A stretch of DNA of 64,000 bases from Psychrobacillus lasiicapitis. GTDB lineage: Bacteria > Bacillota > Bacilli > Bacillales_A > Planococcaceae. The stretch lies in contig NZ_VDGH01000006.1 of the NCBI RefSeq assembly GCF_006861795.1, positions 248,001 through 312,000 on the forward strand, read 5' to 3'. A program made the translations under genes and the position numbers. Each line of letters begins with the position of its first letter. Position 1 is the first letter of the stretch. The notes beneath the pieces are model-generated. The model saw only the letters and a list, made by a program, of their open reading frames with translations, ran no database searches and was not told the origin of the DNA. This document shows, in pieces, positions 26,776-36,002 of the stretch.

Positions 26776-27354
26776 TTAGTTTAGTCCAAATTCGGTAATT
26801 AATGCAGCTAATCCACCTTGGAAGCCGCTACCTATTGCATTGAACTTCCATTCGTTATTATGTCGGTAGATTTCTCCAACTACAAGGGCTGTTTCAATGG
26901 AAAAGTCCTCACCTAAATCATAACGGACGATTTCTTCATTTGTATCTTCATTAACAATTCGGATAAACGCATTGGAAACTTGACCAAAGTTTTGTTTACG
27001 CAGTTCTGCGTCGTGAATAGTAACCGTAAAAACGACTTTTTGTACGACGCTTGGAACAAGTGGTAATTTGACGAGTAATTGTTCATCATCCCCGTCACCG
27101 ACTCCAGTACGGTTATCCCCAGTGTGGATAACCGAGCCATCTTCACTTTGGAGATTATTATAAAAGATAAAGCTTTTTTCATTAAACGCTTTCCCGTTCC
27201 CATCCACGATAAAAGCGGAAGCGTCTAAGTCAAAGTCATTTCCACCACTGTACCTATTCGTATCCCAGCCTAATCCGACTATGACATTTTTTAATCCTGG
27301 ATTCGTTTTCGTTAAATCAATTTTTTGCCCCTTTGAAAGGTTAATAACTGACAT
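26776..27354 (-). CDS. TerD-family stress protein (last gene of ter cluster)
   Basis: A 192-residue TerD domain protein. Calcium-binding acidic motifs are visible: [20 protein letters not shown] and [14 protein letters not shown], plus the family end [20 protein letters not shown]. TerD proteins are linked to tellurite, phage and envelope stress responses. It follows telA with a GAGGAGGAAACAG ribosome site and ends the leftward operon. It is one of three TerD proteins here and is closest to the one at 34602. Confidence 0.9.
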   Translation of the reverse strand: MSVINLSKGQKIDLTKTNPGLKNVIVGLGWDTNRYSGGNDFDLDASAFIVDGNGKAFNEKSFIFYNNLQSEDGSVIHTGDNRTGVGDGDDEQLLVKLPLVPSVVQKVVFTVTIHDAELRKQNFGQVSNAFIRIVNEDTNEEIVRYDLGEDFSIETALVVGEIYRHNNEWKFNAIGSGFQGGLAALITEFGLN

Positions 27355-27387
27355 TCTGTTTCCTCCTCATCCATTGTTAAAAGTAAA

Positions 27388-28464
27388 TTATTTTCTTTGC
27401 CCGTCCTCGTATTTCTTTTGTAGCTCTTCTAGTCGAAGACGTCCTTGTTCTCTCATCTTGCGGTTTTCTTCTTCAATTGCCTTTGTTTCATTCATCCCAC
27501 GCATAATCGTATCCCATGTTTGTTCAATTGTTTCAATTTTAATGCTCGGTTGGCCGGACATTCGAGCGATATCGACACTTTGTTTCGAAATGTCATTGGC
27601 ATTTCGAAGGAGCATTTCATTTGTTCTACGATCTAATTCACTCATCGATTGTGCCACAAGATTTTGTCTTTTAGCTGAAATAGCATTAATAAGTCCGGTT
27701 TTAAAAATTGGAATAGTCGTGACAAATGCAGAGTTTATCTTACCGATTAACTTTGTATTGCCCCGTTGTAGCATTCTAATTTGTGGAGCCGATTGATAGG
27801 AAACTTGTTTAGCCATTTCTAAATCGTATATGCGTTGGTCGAGTAGCTCGATTGCGTTTTGTAGGCTATTTAGCTCCATTAATACAAGCTGATCACCGGA
27901 TTCTGCTTTTTGTTGTAAATTAGGAACAAGTTGTCTTAGCTGGTTTACTTTGAGTTCACCTGCAACAATATACTTTTCTAGTTCCATAAAGTAGTTAAAG
28001 TTTTTATCATACAGCTCTTCTAATGTAACTGTTGAATTTTTCATCTCTTTTTCATATTTTGTTATTTCCACATATACTTTATCTATTTCACTGCCCATTG
28101 TTTGGTATTTGTTGAATAACTTTTCGATAAGCTTTTCGCCTTGTTTGAATATTTTACCGAGGAATGAAGGCTTTTCAACGAAATCTTTTTTGTCGAATTT
28201 ATCCATGATTTTACCAAGCTGTTTTAAAAGCTCGCTTGATTCTTCCATGCTGCTTGATTTGATCGTGTTTAGAATTTTGCCTGTAAAGGTGGATATTTCA
28301 TTTGCTGGCTCACGACCAAATTCCAGAAGTTCCACCTGGTTTTTAGGATCTATTCTAGCTACTAGCTGTAATACTTGAGGATCTCGCTTCAGTTGTGCCT
28401 TTAAATCGGTACTTTCTTCTAAAAGCTTTTCTTGTTGGTCTATTTCTAACTTTTCTAGTTCCAT
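27388..28464 (-). CDS. TelA-family toxic anion resistance protein (YceH-like)
   Basis: A 358-residue, mainly helical TelA/KlaA-family protein. Family stretches include LVARIDPKNQVELLEFGREPANEI near residue 35, LEKYIVAGELKVNQLRQLVPN and SYQSAPQIRMLQRGNTKLIGKINSAFVTTIPIFK. Long coiled-coil segments cover the middle and the C-terminus. It matches B. subtilis YceH, encoded in the same order next to YceG and TerD proteins. The biochemical role is unknown; membrane association during stress is suggested by the literature. GAGGGGGAATAAGAA precedes its ATG. Confidence 0.87.
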   Translation of the reverse strand: MELEKLEIDQQEKLLEESTDLKAQLKRDPQVLQLVARIDPKNQVELLEFGREPANEISTFTGKILNTIKSSSMEESSELLKQLGKIMDKFDKKDFVEKPSFLGKIFKQGEKLIEKLFNKYQTMGSEIDKVYVEITKYEKEMKNSTVTLEELYDKNFNYFMELEKYIVAGELKVNQLRQLVPNLQQKAESGDQLVLMELNSLQNAIELLDQRIYDLEMAKQVSYQSAPQIRMLQRGNTKLIGKINSAFVTTIPIFKTGLINAISAKRQNLVAQSMSELDRRTNEMLLRNANDISKQSVDIARMSGQPSIKIETIEQTWDTIMRGMNETKAIEEENRKMREQGRLRLEELQKKYEDGQRK

Positions 28465-28482
28465 TTCTTATTCCCCCTCATA

Positions 28483-30096
28483 CTAACGAAATTTTTTAAA
28501 GATTTTTTGTACGACACTTGGATTTTTAAATGGTTCATTAAAACTTCGATCATCCATCCAATGTAAGTCGAATGTACCTTCCTGTACCCATTTTTCAATG
28601 TCCAAATGACCTTTGGGGTTAACAATGATAACGTCTAGTCCTAGTAAATGCATCATACACAATGCATTAGCATCTGCTCTACTTAACTCTGGTCCATTTT
28701 CCTCATTATAAAGAAAAATGGTGGGGACAAATTGTGGATAGTCAAAAGTTTGCAAAAGACGAATAACAAAGTCCGGTAATACCATCGATTGTGCAAATGC
28801 ATATAGCTGAAGATCTTCCGTTGATTCTTTTCCTTGAGGAAGTAAAATTGGATCTTCTGCATGTTTAGCTATCGCTTCTCCAATAACAGTTTGTGTGCCT
28901 GTTGGTAATTTGCCATATGTCCACCAATTGGCAGATTTCATCTTTTCGGCATCTAGTATCCCATTTGCTCCTAATGCATCTCGATAATGAAAAAGCTGAT
29001 TTGTTTTTTGCTCCTTTGTGAAAGGGAAATGTCGAATGACATGTGTATCTTCACGTTCAGTTAAAGAGTGCACTTTGTTCCAGAAGCGCTTACGATTTTT
29101 ATCAATTCCCATCATTTTAGCAAACACAACAGGGATAGTTACTTGCTTATTGCTTACCTCAAAATAAGGGCGAATCATCGCTCTTTCTTTTGCGATTAAA
29201 AACGCTTCATCTTCTGTCGTTTTTAATCGGATAGAATTCGTGGAAAAAGACTTGAATTGGAATGGCTTATATAATCCTGAGTTTTCATGATGTAATAGTT
29301 CATTAATCTCTTGGGTTGCTTTAAAAGCAACAGTTCCTGCAATTTTAGGCATTTCATCTGGCAATGGTTTTAGTTCAGTTTCTATTTTCGGAAAGCGATG
29401 GCTATGCTCTGCATCAATTCCTAGCATTTGTTTTGGCCAAGCCTCATCGGAAGGATTAAATACAACTACATGAAAACCAAAATTAGCTAAAAAGGAAAGG
29501 AACCATTTTTCGCTCGGTGTAGACTCGCCGTACCAAAGAAATCCAGGTAGGCCTTTTTTAAAATCTACTTTTTCTAAAGCAGGTTCTACATGGTTGAAAA
29601 TCCACTTCACTAGATCGGTTGTAATTCGTCTATATTCGTGATGAAGGGTTCCTTCTGCATAAGTAGCTTGCAGTTTTTTTAATAGATCTATTAAAGTGGT
29701 TCGAATTCTTCTATTTAGGCCAGTATCTTTTAAAGCAGGCAATAGTGCATAACCGTCTAAAAATGCAACCATTCGATTTGGGGATAATCCTTTTTCTTTT
29801 CGATGCATATCAAACAATTGATTGATCGAGCGTAACCTTTCTGCTGAAATTTCTTTATTGAGCGCATCAGAAAGGATAGTTAACATGCCAGAAGATTCGT
29901 TTACTTGTGTATGCAGGAAAGAGAAATATTCATCTTCATCTAAGGACATACCGACGTATTGGCAAACTAATTGAGGGTAAGTTAATTTTTCCCCGTCAAT
30001 AGATACTTTCGTAGGATCTCCTAAAGAATCTTTTAACCAATTTCCAATATTGGATGAATCCCACGAGTTCATCCGTTTTGGATTTAAATTCACCAT
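28483..30096 (-). CDS. YceG-like protein of the ter/tellurium cluster
   Basis: A 537-residue protein that matches B. subtilis YceG in size and position, between a HAD gene and telA. I see no classical enzyme motif. It is soluble, with blocks such as WLKDSLGDPTKVSIDGEKLTYP, GLPGFLWYGESTPSEKWFLSFL and MMHLLGLDVIIVNPKGHLDIEK. The last has the look of a nucleotide- or sugar-binding Rossmann edge, which is speculation. AGGGGGAGAGCC is the ribosome site. YceG-type proteins are repeatedly linked to Ter metabolite clusters; their reaction is unknown. Confidence 0.75.
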   Translation of the reverse strand: MVNLNPKRMNSWDSSNIGNWLKDSLGDPTKVSIDGEKLTYPQLVCQYVGMSLDEDEYFSFLHTQVNESSGMLTILSDALNKEISAERLRSINQLFDMHRKEKGLSPNRMVAFLDGYALLPALKDTGLNRRIRTTLIDLLKKLQATYAEGTLHHEYRRITTDLVKWIFNHVEPALEKVDFKKGLPGFLWYGESTPSEKWFLSFLANFGFHVVVFNPSDEAWPKQMLGIDAEHSHRFPKIETELKPLPDEMPKIAGTVAFKATQEINELLHHENSGLYKPFQFKSFSTNSIRLKTTEDEAFLIAKERAMIRPYFEVSNKQVTIPVVFAKMMGIDKNRKRFWNKVHSLTEREDTHVIRHFPFTKEQKTNQLFHYRDALGANGILDAEKMKSANWWTYGKLPTGTQTVIGEAIAKHAEDPILLPQGKESTEDLQLYAFAQSMVLPDFVIRLLQTFDYPQFVPTIFLYNEENGPELSRADANALCMMHLLGLDVIIVNPKGHLDIEKWVQEGTFDLHWMDDRSFNEPFKNPSVVQKIFKKFR

Positions 30097-30120
30097 GGGC
30101 TCTCCCCCTATTCACAACTA

Positions 30121-30927
30121 TTATAACAAATACTCACATACTTTTTTTACTATTTCTTCCCCTGCAAGCACTCCACTATTGTTTGTGACGTAAACATGAG
30201 GAGGGAGTAGTTCCCTTTGTTTTACTGCTTCTCCGTGAGAGGGGATATAGCCCTGGTCAGCACTCATAACCATATCAAAATCAAGCATAGAATCACCAGC
30301 AGCAATAACAGTTTTGGCCTCTATTCGATCTTTCACAAATTGAAGTGCCGTTGATTTATTAATACAATTTGGCATAATATACAACTTTCTGCCTTGATGA
30401 GAAAGTGTAAAACCCTGTTCATAAAAAATTTGCGAAAGATTTTCAAGTTCTTCCACTGAGAACATTTTTTCATCAATAATCATATATACAAACCAAGACT
30501 CTGCATGTAAAACGCGTAGAACGAACTCTTTTTTAGCATATGCCTCTAACTGGGGCATTACATGTTCTATCGTTGTACAATCTAGCTGGAGTTGTTTTTT
30601 CACTTTGTCTGACCACTCAGTAAGGGGTTTTCCATTTTCTAAAATAACTGCGCCATTGGAAACGATTGCATAGGTTGGTTTTTCAGATGGTTGGAAAATC
30701 CCTGTAATCCGATTATACTGACTCGCAGTTCTTGTAGTAACAGGTACAAAAGTGATGGTAGGTGAAAGTTTATGAAAGTATTCAATTTCTTTTGTGGTCA
30801 TAAAAGCAGTTGGTTTTTCATCGACCCATTCTACAGCGGAAAGGTCCCTTTCTTGGACCTCGGTACCTCTGGAGTTTTTACTATAAATAAGTGTACGATC
30901 TAAATCACTGGCAAAAAGAATAGTCAT
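30121..30927 (-). CDS. HAD-superfamily phosphatase of the ter cluster
   Basis: A 268-residue HAD hydrolase. Motif I is FASDLDRTLIY (the nucleophile pair Asp-x-Asp), motif II a Thr in FVPVTTRTASQYNR, motif III a Lys in NCINKSTALQF, and motif IV AAGDSMLDFDMV. The C2-type cap fits the Cof/COG0561 group. The start overlaps the upstream StiP stop (ATGA). In the published model of Ter-linked biosynthesis, a HAD enzyme dephosphorylates a nucleoside-like intermediate made by the adjacent PRTases. That role is inferred here from gene order. Confidence 0.82.
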   Translation of the reverse strand: MTILFASDLDRTLIYSKNSRGTEVQERDLSAVEWVDEKPTAFMTTKEIEYFHKLSPTITFVPVTTRTASQYNRITGIFQPSEKPTYAIVSNGAVILENGKPLTEWSDKVKKQLQLDCTTIEHVMPQLEAYAKKEFVLRVLHAESWFVYMIIDEKMFSVEELENLSQIFYEQGFTLSHQGRKLYIMPNCINKSTALQFVKDRIEAKTVIAAGDSMLDFDMVMSADQGYIPSHGEAVKQRELLPPHVYVTNNSGVLAGEEIVKKVCEYLL

Positions 30928-32039
30928 CGTAGATCCTCCGATTCAATCAGTCCAATGGCAAGATAAAATAATTCTGGAACAACTTCAATTGGAATATTTT
31001 TTTCCTTGCTCAACTGCAAGATATGGCGGACTGATTCATGGTTCGTATCCCGTACTAGTATTTTATATGGTTTTCTTCTCAATAATACCCTTGTTGTTTC
31101 TCCAACACTTGGTTTTACTTTACTAATATCTATTGTTTGATAGAACTGTTTACCAATTGCTTCTACTTCCTGCATTCCTCTCCAAGTTCTTGCATCCGTA
31201 ATAGGAAATTCTGCTGCTAATTTCTTGATACTTTCTTCCTGCTCTGAAAATAGTATGGAAATATGGTCAACAAAATTATTGGATACATCTTCATTTTCAA
31301 GTTCTGCATAATACTTTGCACCATGAAAATCACCGGGTTGATGAAATTGATCGTTTAAAACGGTGCGACTAACAAGGCCGGATACTGTAGAGTTTAAGCA
31401 TGCATTTGGAATAAGGAAATCTTCCCGTGTACCAAAAATTGTGGCGCACTCCCCGGGATCGGTTAAAACAGCCAAATCATCATTTAAACGAAATTGATAT
31501 GCTGCATTTAAATGCTGTACTGATTTTGTAAGCTCGTTTTGAATGGCTCCTTTTCCTGTCCAACCATCTACAAATTGTATATGGCTATTTGGGTGAAGTT
31601 CCCTGATTGTTTTAACTGCTTCCTCATCGATTCCTTTTCCTCTTAGTATAGATATACTAAAATGAGGCCAATTAAGTTTCAAAAAGTTTTTAGCATATCT
31701 TTTCATTAATATGCCGATTGGACTTCCTGCTCGTGCAAGGGAAACAAGTACGACATCATCCGTATTTGCGAATTTTCGCACTCGTCTTGTTAAAATGCCA
31801 ACTAGTTGTGCGATATGATCAGCAGAATCCTTTAGCGCTTGCTCGTAAACTTTAACGTATTCAGCGGTGGGGCGATATTCAATCGGTAATGACTCAGAAT
31901 AGTGAGAACCGCTTTGAAAAGACTTTTCCCGTGATTCGATTGATGACTCGATTTGTACGTTCGATAAATCCTTCAATAAAAAAGTAATATCTTCTGGAGA
32001 ATAGCTTGTTTTTACTAACTCATTCGTATGTAACTTCAT
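30924..32039 (-). CDS. StiP-family protein (cysteine protease-like/PRTase-related)
   Basis: A 371-residue protein of the StiP family, named from a tellurium-associated group and annotated as cysteine protease-like. Recognisable blocks are KTSYSPEDITFLLKDLSN at the start, VSLARAGSPIGILMKRYA, VDGWTGKGAIQNELTKSV, and VPELFYLAIGLIES at the end. GGGTxIG/GWTGKGAI-like loops suggest a phosphoribosyltransferase-like fold. ATG at 32039 is chosen because GGAGGAG lies 6 bases upstream. It is one base from the preceding stop and overlaps the HAD gene. Catalysis is unproven; protease versus PRTase is open. Confidence 0.78.
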   Translation of the reverse strand: MKLHTNELVKTSYSPEDITFLLKDLSNVQIESSIESREKSFQSGSHYSESLPIEYRPTAEYVKVYEQALKDSADHIAQLVGILTRRVRKFANTDDVVLVSLARAGSPIGILMKRYAKNFLKLNWPHFSISILRGKGIDEEAVKTIRELHPNSHIQFVDGWTGKGAIQNELTKSVQHLNAAYQFRLNDDLAVLTDPGECATIFGTREDFLIPNACLNSTVSGLVSRTVLNDQFHQPGDFHGAKYYAELENEDVSNNFVDHISILFSEQEESIKKLAAEFPITDARTWRGMQEVEAIGKQFYQTIDISKVKPSVGETTRVLLRRKPYKILVRDTNHESVRHILQLSKEKNIPIEVVPELFYLAIGLIESEDLR

Positions 32040-32040
32040 G

Positions 32041-33414
32041 TTATTCTCCTCCTTCTTCATATGGCATGGTAAGGGATATCCATGTTACAGGTGCTAAATT
32101 TTCTAGATGTGTAAGCAGTGGAAACCAGGTCGTTTTTTCTTTCACAGATTCTGCTATTACAATGATTTGTTCTGCTTCAACTTCTGCTAGGTTATATATA
32201 TATTGATCGATTCCGTTTGAGTCCGGTAAAGTGAATTTACATTTTTGTTTAATAGGATAGGATTTTTCATTTTTAGCGAAAATAGGGCTTCTTGTCGTTG
32301 TTTGTACTTTCGTCTTTTCGCCAAAAGCCAAAGCAAATCTTAATGGAAAATATATATTTTCTCCCACACCAATCACGAGTGTGGATTTGTTTCTATCTAT
32401 AGAAGGGAGCTTAAAAATCATATTTTGAATCCATTCTTCCATTTCTTCGTGATGATCAGCGGTTAAACCAAATCTGCCTGTAAAAGTATTGTACGAAGCA
32501 TGTGTACTATAGTAAGTAGAAGTGACTGGTGTTGTTAATGCTGTGTCCGTAAATAGTTCAAATTTCTTCTTGCCTTCAAGATAAGTCAGCTCTTTTTCTT
32601 CAATCGATGCTTCATTGCTCAATAAAAACTGACCAGAAAGAATAGAAATTACTTCTGCTGATATACCGCGAGCTTTCATCACATGATTAAATTCACTTCG
32701 TTGATCGTCACTTCGCCAATCTAAAATAGATAATACTTTATATTGTTTGTCAGGAAATGATTTACTTAACGCTGCGATAAGGTTGGAGGCGGTAAGGCCT
32801 GTTGTAATTTCATCATCCACCAGGACAATCGTTTCCGCTTCCATTAATATTTCTTCAGGTGCATAGACGCGGTGTGAGGTAGCGTGAGAATGCTCTTCTT
32901 CAAAATAAAAGGAAGGCTTTAAATTGATTATTTCTTCTCTCGTTGTATGGATATATGTTGCATCATAAAAGTGGTTGAATACCGCATGTCCTAAGCCAGT
33001 AGCAGTTTCAGCAAAACCAATAAAAACAGTTTTGGTTGGTAATTTTGCTTTGTATGCCAATGATTTTGCGTTTAATGCTCGATTTGGAATACCTGAATTA
33101 ACCATTTCCACAATTTCATCTAACTGTGGAAGAGGTTTTTGTCCTTCATTCTCAAGTAGCATAGAAGCTAAAATAGACCCGGTTGCAAGAGAGATGGCGG
33201 GGTCTACCGCCAAATGCTTTCCGAGTAAGCGGCTAACGAATAAAAAGTTTCTTTTTTTGTTTATTCTTACCCCCATTTCAAAAAGGGCATCAGGTGAAAA
33301 GTTATTTGGATTGCTTTTTACTTCAATTGTTAATTTTAAGTCTCCGTGTAAGTTGTACGTTTTTGATATGTTGGAGGAAGTCGAGTGATGTAACATTTTC
33401 TTTAAGCACCCCAT
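32041..33414 (-). CDS. Phosphoribosyltransferase with C-terminal TRSP domain (ter cluster)
   Basis: Up to 457 residues. The N-terminal PRTase_2-type domain carries the PRPP-binding motif IVLVDDEITTGLTASNLIAAL, with the acidic pair and TTGLT loop, after GFAETATGLGHAVFNHF. A C-terminal TRSP-like domain (roughly residues 300-450) contains RFGLTADHHEEMEEWI and GVGENIYFPLRFALAFG. The first part overlaps the aldolase gene by up to 92 bases; an internal ATG 6 codons in (33396) is also possible. It would attach a base-like moiety to ribose phosphate in the proposed Ter metabolite pathway. That role is inferred. Confidence 0.8.
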   Translation of the reverse strand: MGCLKKMLHHSTSSNISKTYNLHGDLKLTIEVKSNPNNFSPDALFEMGVRINKKRNFLFVSRLLGKHLAVDPAISLATGSILASMLLENEGQKPLPQLDEIVEMVNSGIPNRALNAKSLAYKAKLPTKTVFIGFAETATGLGHAVFNHFYDATYIHTTREEIINLKPSFYFEEEHSHATSHRVYAPEEILMEAETIVLVDDEITTGLTASNLIAALSKSFPDKQYKVLSILDWRSDDQRSEFNHVMKARGISAEVISILSGQFLLSNEASIEEKELTYLEGKKKFELFTDTALTTPVTSTYYSTHASYNTFTGRFGLTADHHEEMEEWIQNMIFKLPSIDRNKSTLVIGVGENIYFPLRFALAFGEKTKVQTTTRSPIFAKNEKSYPIKQKCKFTLPDSNGIDQYIYNLAEVEAEQIIVIAESVKEKTTWFPLLTHLENLAPVTWISLTMPYEEGGE

Positions 33415-34483
33415 ATATTTCTGCTTGTGTTAGTATTTTTAAAGCCCAGTTATAATGAGGCTTCACTTCATTCATTTTGTTTCTCGCCGAACTTCGTAAA
33501 ACTCCGTTCGTCTCGTCTTTATTTCCGACGATTAATCGTGCATCATCGTATATTTCTTTTGGTACTATGTAAGCAGCATTCACAATGTCAATTTGAGAAG
33601 GATGAATACAGGTTTTCCCGAAAAAACCATTGTCAATATCTAGTTGTACTTCGTTCCATAGAACAGCTTCAAATCCATTTAAGTCATCAGTAGTTATCGC
33701 ATGGTTTTGCGAGCTAAAATAATCATAAACAGGACCAGAGACGATAAAGTTATCCTCTTGTCTTGTGAATTGGTTTAAAATAGCAGTTAAACAATCTGAA
33801 ACAAGTTTTATATCATATACAGTTCGGTTGCCAGGACGTCTTAAACCAAAGAGGCTTGTAAAGTCGGTTGCCCCTACACGAATGGTTAAAATAATGTCTT
33901 CGTATTGCTTGAATAACTTGTACAAGCTTGTAATCTCTTGTTCTCTAGATTCTGCATAAATTATTTCTTTTGTTTCGAGAATAGGCAATGCGTATAAATA
34001 GGTTGAATAATATTGATTAATATCTTGTAAGCAGGATAAAAAATTCTCGGCATTCGAAGTTGTACATTTTGGGAAAACAATCCCAGTGAAAAGGCGAATG
34101 GTGCTTCCTAATTGTTCTGCTAGTTTTTGAAGCTGCTCTGCATTTCTGATGCGAAGGAATAGAAGGGGGAGTTCATGTTCTGAAATTACTCCTTTTTCAA
34201 AACCTTGGTCTATTAAGCGGAGCTCATGGATCACGTTATTTTCTGCCAAGAAAAGCTCGGAATCTGCAATCGAGTCTTCTAAGCAAATAATAGCGTTTGT
34301 TAAATTTTTTAACTGATTGTTCGTTAACTTTGATTTGATGTCGGGCATAGAACCTGGAATATATAAGGTAGCTCCTAGTGCAATGCCTAAATTTTTTTTA
34401 TCTAGATCTTTCGAAAAATCTTTAGGCGTTGCATGAAAAAATTGTTGTAATTCCTTTTCATGCACTCCTCTAAAATGCTTCAT
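33323..34483 (-). CDS. HpcH/HpaI-CitE-type TIM-barrel aldolase/lyase (ter cluster)
   Basis: A 386-residue CitE-like protein. Blocks typical of this fold are LGATLYIPGSMPDIKSKL, NAIICLEDSIADSELFLAENN (metal-binding Glu and Asp), LFLRIRNAEQ with the conserved Arg, and GFFGKTCIHPSQIDIVNAAY, matching the CitE GKxxIHPxQI motif. ATG at 34483 is preferred, with AGGAGTGG 5 bases upstream. CitE-like aldolases with PRTases are a hallmark of predicted Ter-linked nucleoside-like metabolite operons. It begins the enzyme part of the cluster, after a stem-loop that separates it from two terD genes. Confidence 0.82.
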   Translation of the reverse strand: MKHFRGVHEKELQQFFHATPKDFSKDLDKKNLGIALGATLYIPGSMPDIKSKLTNNQLKNLTNAIICLEDSIADSELFLAENNVIHELRLIDQGFEKGVISEHELPLLFLRIRNAEQLQKLAEQLGSTIRLFTGIVFPKCTTSNAENFLSCLQDINQYYSTYLYALPILETKEIIYAESREQEITSLYKLFKQYEDIILTIRVGATDFTSLFGLRRPGNRTVYDIKLVSDCLTAILNQFTRQEDNFIVSGPVYDYFSSQNHAITTDDLNGFEAVLWNEVQLDIDNGFFGKTCIHPSQIDIVNAAYIVPKEIYDDARLIVGNKDETNGVLRSSARNKMNEVKPHYNWALKILTQAEIYGVLKENVTSLDFLQHIKNVQLTRRLKINN

Positions 34484-34557
34484 GAATACCACTCCTAAAA
34501 ATGAAGAAGGCGCTGTTAGGTTCACCCATATTCCACTTATGTTTTACTTTTTGTAAA

Positions 34558-34592
34558 ATAAAAAGCAAGGAAAAAGACCCTTGCTTTTTGCT
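34558..34592 (-). terminator. Stem-loop between the terD pair and the ter enzyme genes
   Basis: AAAAAGCAAGG pairs with CCTTGCTTTTT around AAAAAGA, with T-rich flanks on both strands. It lies between terD and the aldolase gene and probably lowers expression of the enzymes relative to TerD. Confidence 0.75.
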
Positions 34593-34601
34593 TGTGCTGT
34601 T

Positions 34602-35177
34602 TTAGTTAAGACCGAAGTCAGTAACTAAAGCTCCCAAACCACCTTGGTATCCACTACCAATTGCGTTGAACTTCCATTCGCCATTATGACGATATAATTC
34701 TCCTACAACAACTGCAGTTTCAATGGAGAAGTCTTCCCCAAGGTCGTAGCGGATTAATTCTTCTCCGGAATCTGCATTTAAAATACGTACATACGAGTTA
34801 CTTACTTGACCGAAGTTTTGCCCACGTGTTTCTGCATCGTGAATAGTAATGCTGAATGCGATTTTTTCAATGGAAGATGGAACAGTTGATAAGTTGACAT
34901 TTACTTGCTCGTCGTCACCATCACCGTCTCCAGTACGATTATCTCCTGTATGGACAACAGCACCGCCTCCACCTGTTGTATTGTTATAAAATACGAAGTC
35001 GCTTTCAGAAGTACATTTCCCGTTGCTTCCAAGTAAGAATACGGATGAGTCTAAATCGAAATCATTACCACCGTCGTATTTGTTTGTATCCCAACCTAAC
35101 CCGATTGTTACATTCACCAAACCTGGGTTTGTTTTTGTTAAATCTACCTTTTGTCCTTTTGATAAGTTAATGCCCAT
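34602..35177 (-). CDS. TerD-family stress protein
   Basis: A 191-residue TerD protein with all calcium-site motifs: [34 protein letters not shown] and [20 protein letters not shown]. It is very similar to the TerD at 26776 (shared [14 protein letters not shown] and [18 protein letters not shown]-type end), so the two arose by duplication. It is the second gene from the ECF-type promoter and has a GGGAGC ribosome site. A stem-loop follows. TerD proteins act in the cytoplasm, often at the membrane, in stress complexes with TerC-like partners; no TerC gene is seen in this window. Confidence 0.9.
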   Translation of the reverse strand: MGINLSKGQKVDLTKTNPGLVNVTIGLGWDTNKYDGGNDFDLDSSVFLLGSNGKCTSESDFVFYNNTTGGGGAVVHTGDNRTGDGDGDDEQVNVNLSTVPSSIEKIAFSITIHDAETRGQNFGQVSNSYVRILNADSGEELIRYDLGEDFSIETAVVVGELYRHNGEWKFNAIGSGYQGGLGALVTDFGLN

Positions 35178-35192
35178 TCATAAACAGCTCCC

Positions 35193-35807
35193 TTATAAGT
35201 ATTTGTTTGCAATTGAACCTATGTCTAAATCGGAAGTACCTTCACCGACAGCGGAGAATTTCCACTCAGAACCGTGTCTATATAACTCGCCTGGGAAAAG
35301 AGATGTTTTTCCGGCGTAGTTCTCGGATAAGTTATAATGTACTAATTCTTCTTTTGTTCCGTTATCTACAAGTCGGATGAAGGCATTTTGAATAAGACCG
35401 AAATCTTGCTTTCGTTGTTTTGCTTGATAAATGTTTACTACAAATACTAACTTATGCACGGAAGGTGAAATCGCGTTTAAGTTAACATTGATAACCTCGT
35501 CATCGCCTTCACCAGCTCCAGTTAAATTATCCCCTGAGTGAACGACGCTACCATCTTGACTAGCTTTGTTACCAAAATACACTAGATTTTTTTTAGATTG
35601 CAATTTGCCGTTCTCATCCAAAAGTAGCACTGATGCGTCACAATCTACTTCAGCTCCGCTAGCCCCGCCACCTAGTAGACCTCCTAAAAAACCACCACTT
35701 TTTTTCTTTTCAACTGGATCCCAGCCTAAACCAACCATAACGCTTGATAAGGAAGATCTACCTTTAGTTAAATCTATTTTTTGACCTTTTACCAAATTAA
35801 TGCCCAT
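35193..35807 (-). CDS. TerD-family protein with glycine-rich insertion
   Basis: A 204-residue diverged TerD protein. It starts with the family [13 protein letters not shown] and keeps the GDNLTGAGEGDDE acidic motif. The first calcium loop is altered: after GWDPVEKKK a glycine-rich insertion, SGGFLGGLLGGGASG, precedes EVDCDASVLLL, where the usual DFDLDAS has become EVDCDAS. The insertion resembles the YceC/GSP-type branch of B. subtilis TerD proteins, though I cannot confirm this by alignment. It is the first gene after the predicted ECF promoter. ATG follows TGGAGGGATATGA. Confidence 0.85.
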   Translation of the reverse strand: MGINLVKGQKIDLTKGRSSLSSVMVGLGWDPVEKKKSGGFLGGLLGGGASGAEVDCDASVLLLDENGKLQSKKNLVYFGNKASQDGSVVHSGDNLTGAGEGDDEVINVNLNAISPSVHKLVFVVNIYQAKQRKQDFGLIQNAFIRLVDNGTKEELVHYNLSENYAGKTSLFPGELYRHGSEWKFSAVGEGTSDLDIGSIANKYL

Positions 35808-35843
35808 TCATATCCCTCCATTTAAAAATAGCCTTATAAATGA

Positions 35844-35869
35844 TACGTTCTTGCGTGCAAAAAGTTTCA
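35844..35869 (-). promoter_or_regulatory. ECF-sigma (SigW/SigM-type) promoter of the ter cluster
   Basis: On the minus strand TGAAAC (35869-35864), a 16-base spacer and CGTA (35847-35844) match the Bacillus ECF promoter consensus exactly. The first terD start lies 37 bases downstream of the CGTA. In B. subtilis the yce operon is controlled by ECF sigma factors. Confidence 0.75.
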
Positions 35870-36002
35870 AAAAATAGAAGAAATCATACATTCTGTTTTT
35901 ATAAAGAACAGAATTTTTTACCTATTACTATTATTAACACAAAAAGAGCTGAACTTCACTTAATATGAAATTGTGTTGTAATCGTTTTTGATTTTCTTTT
36001 TT

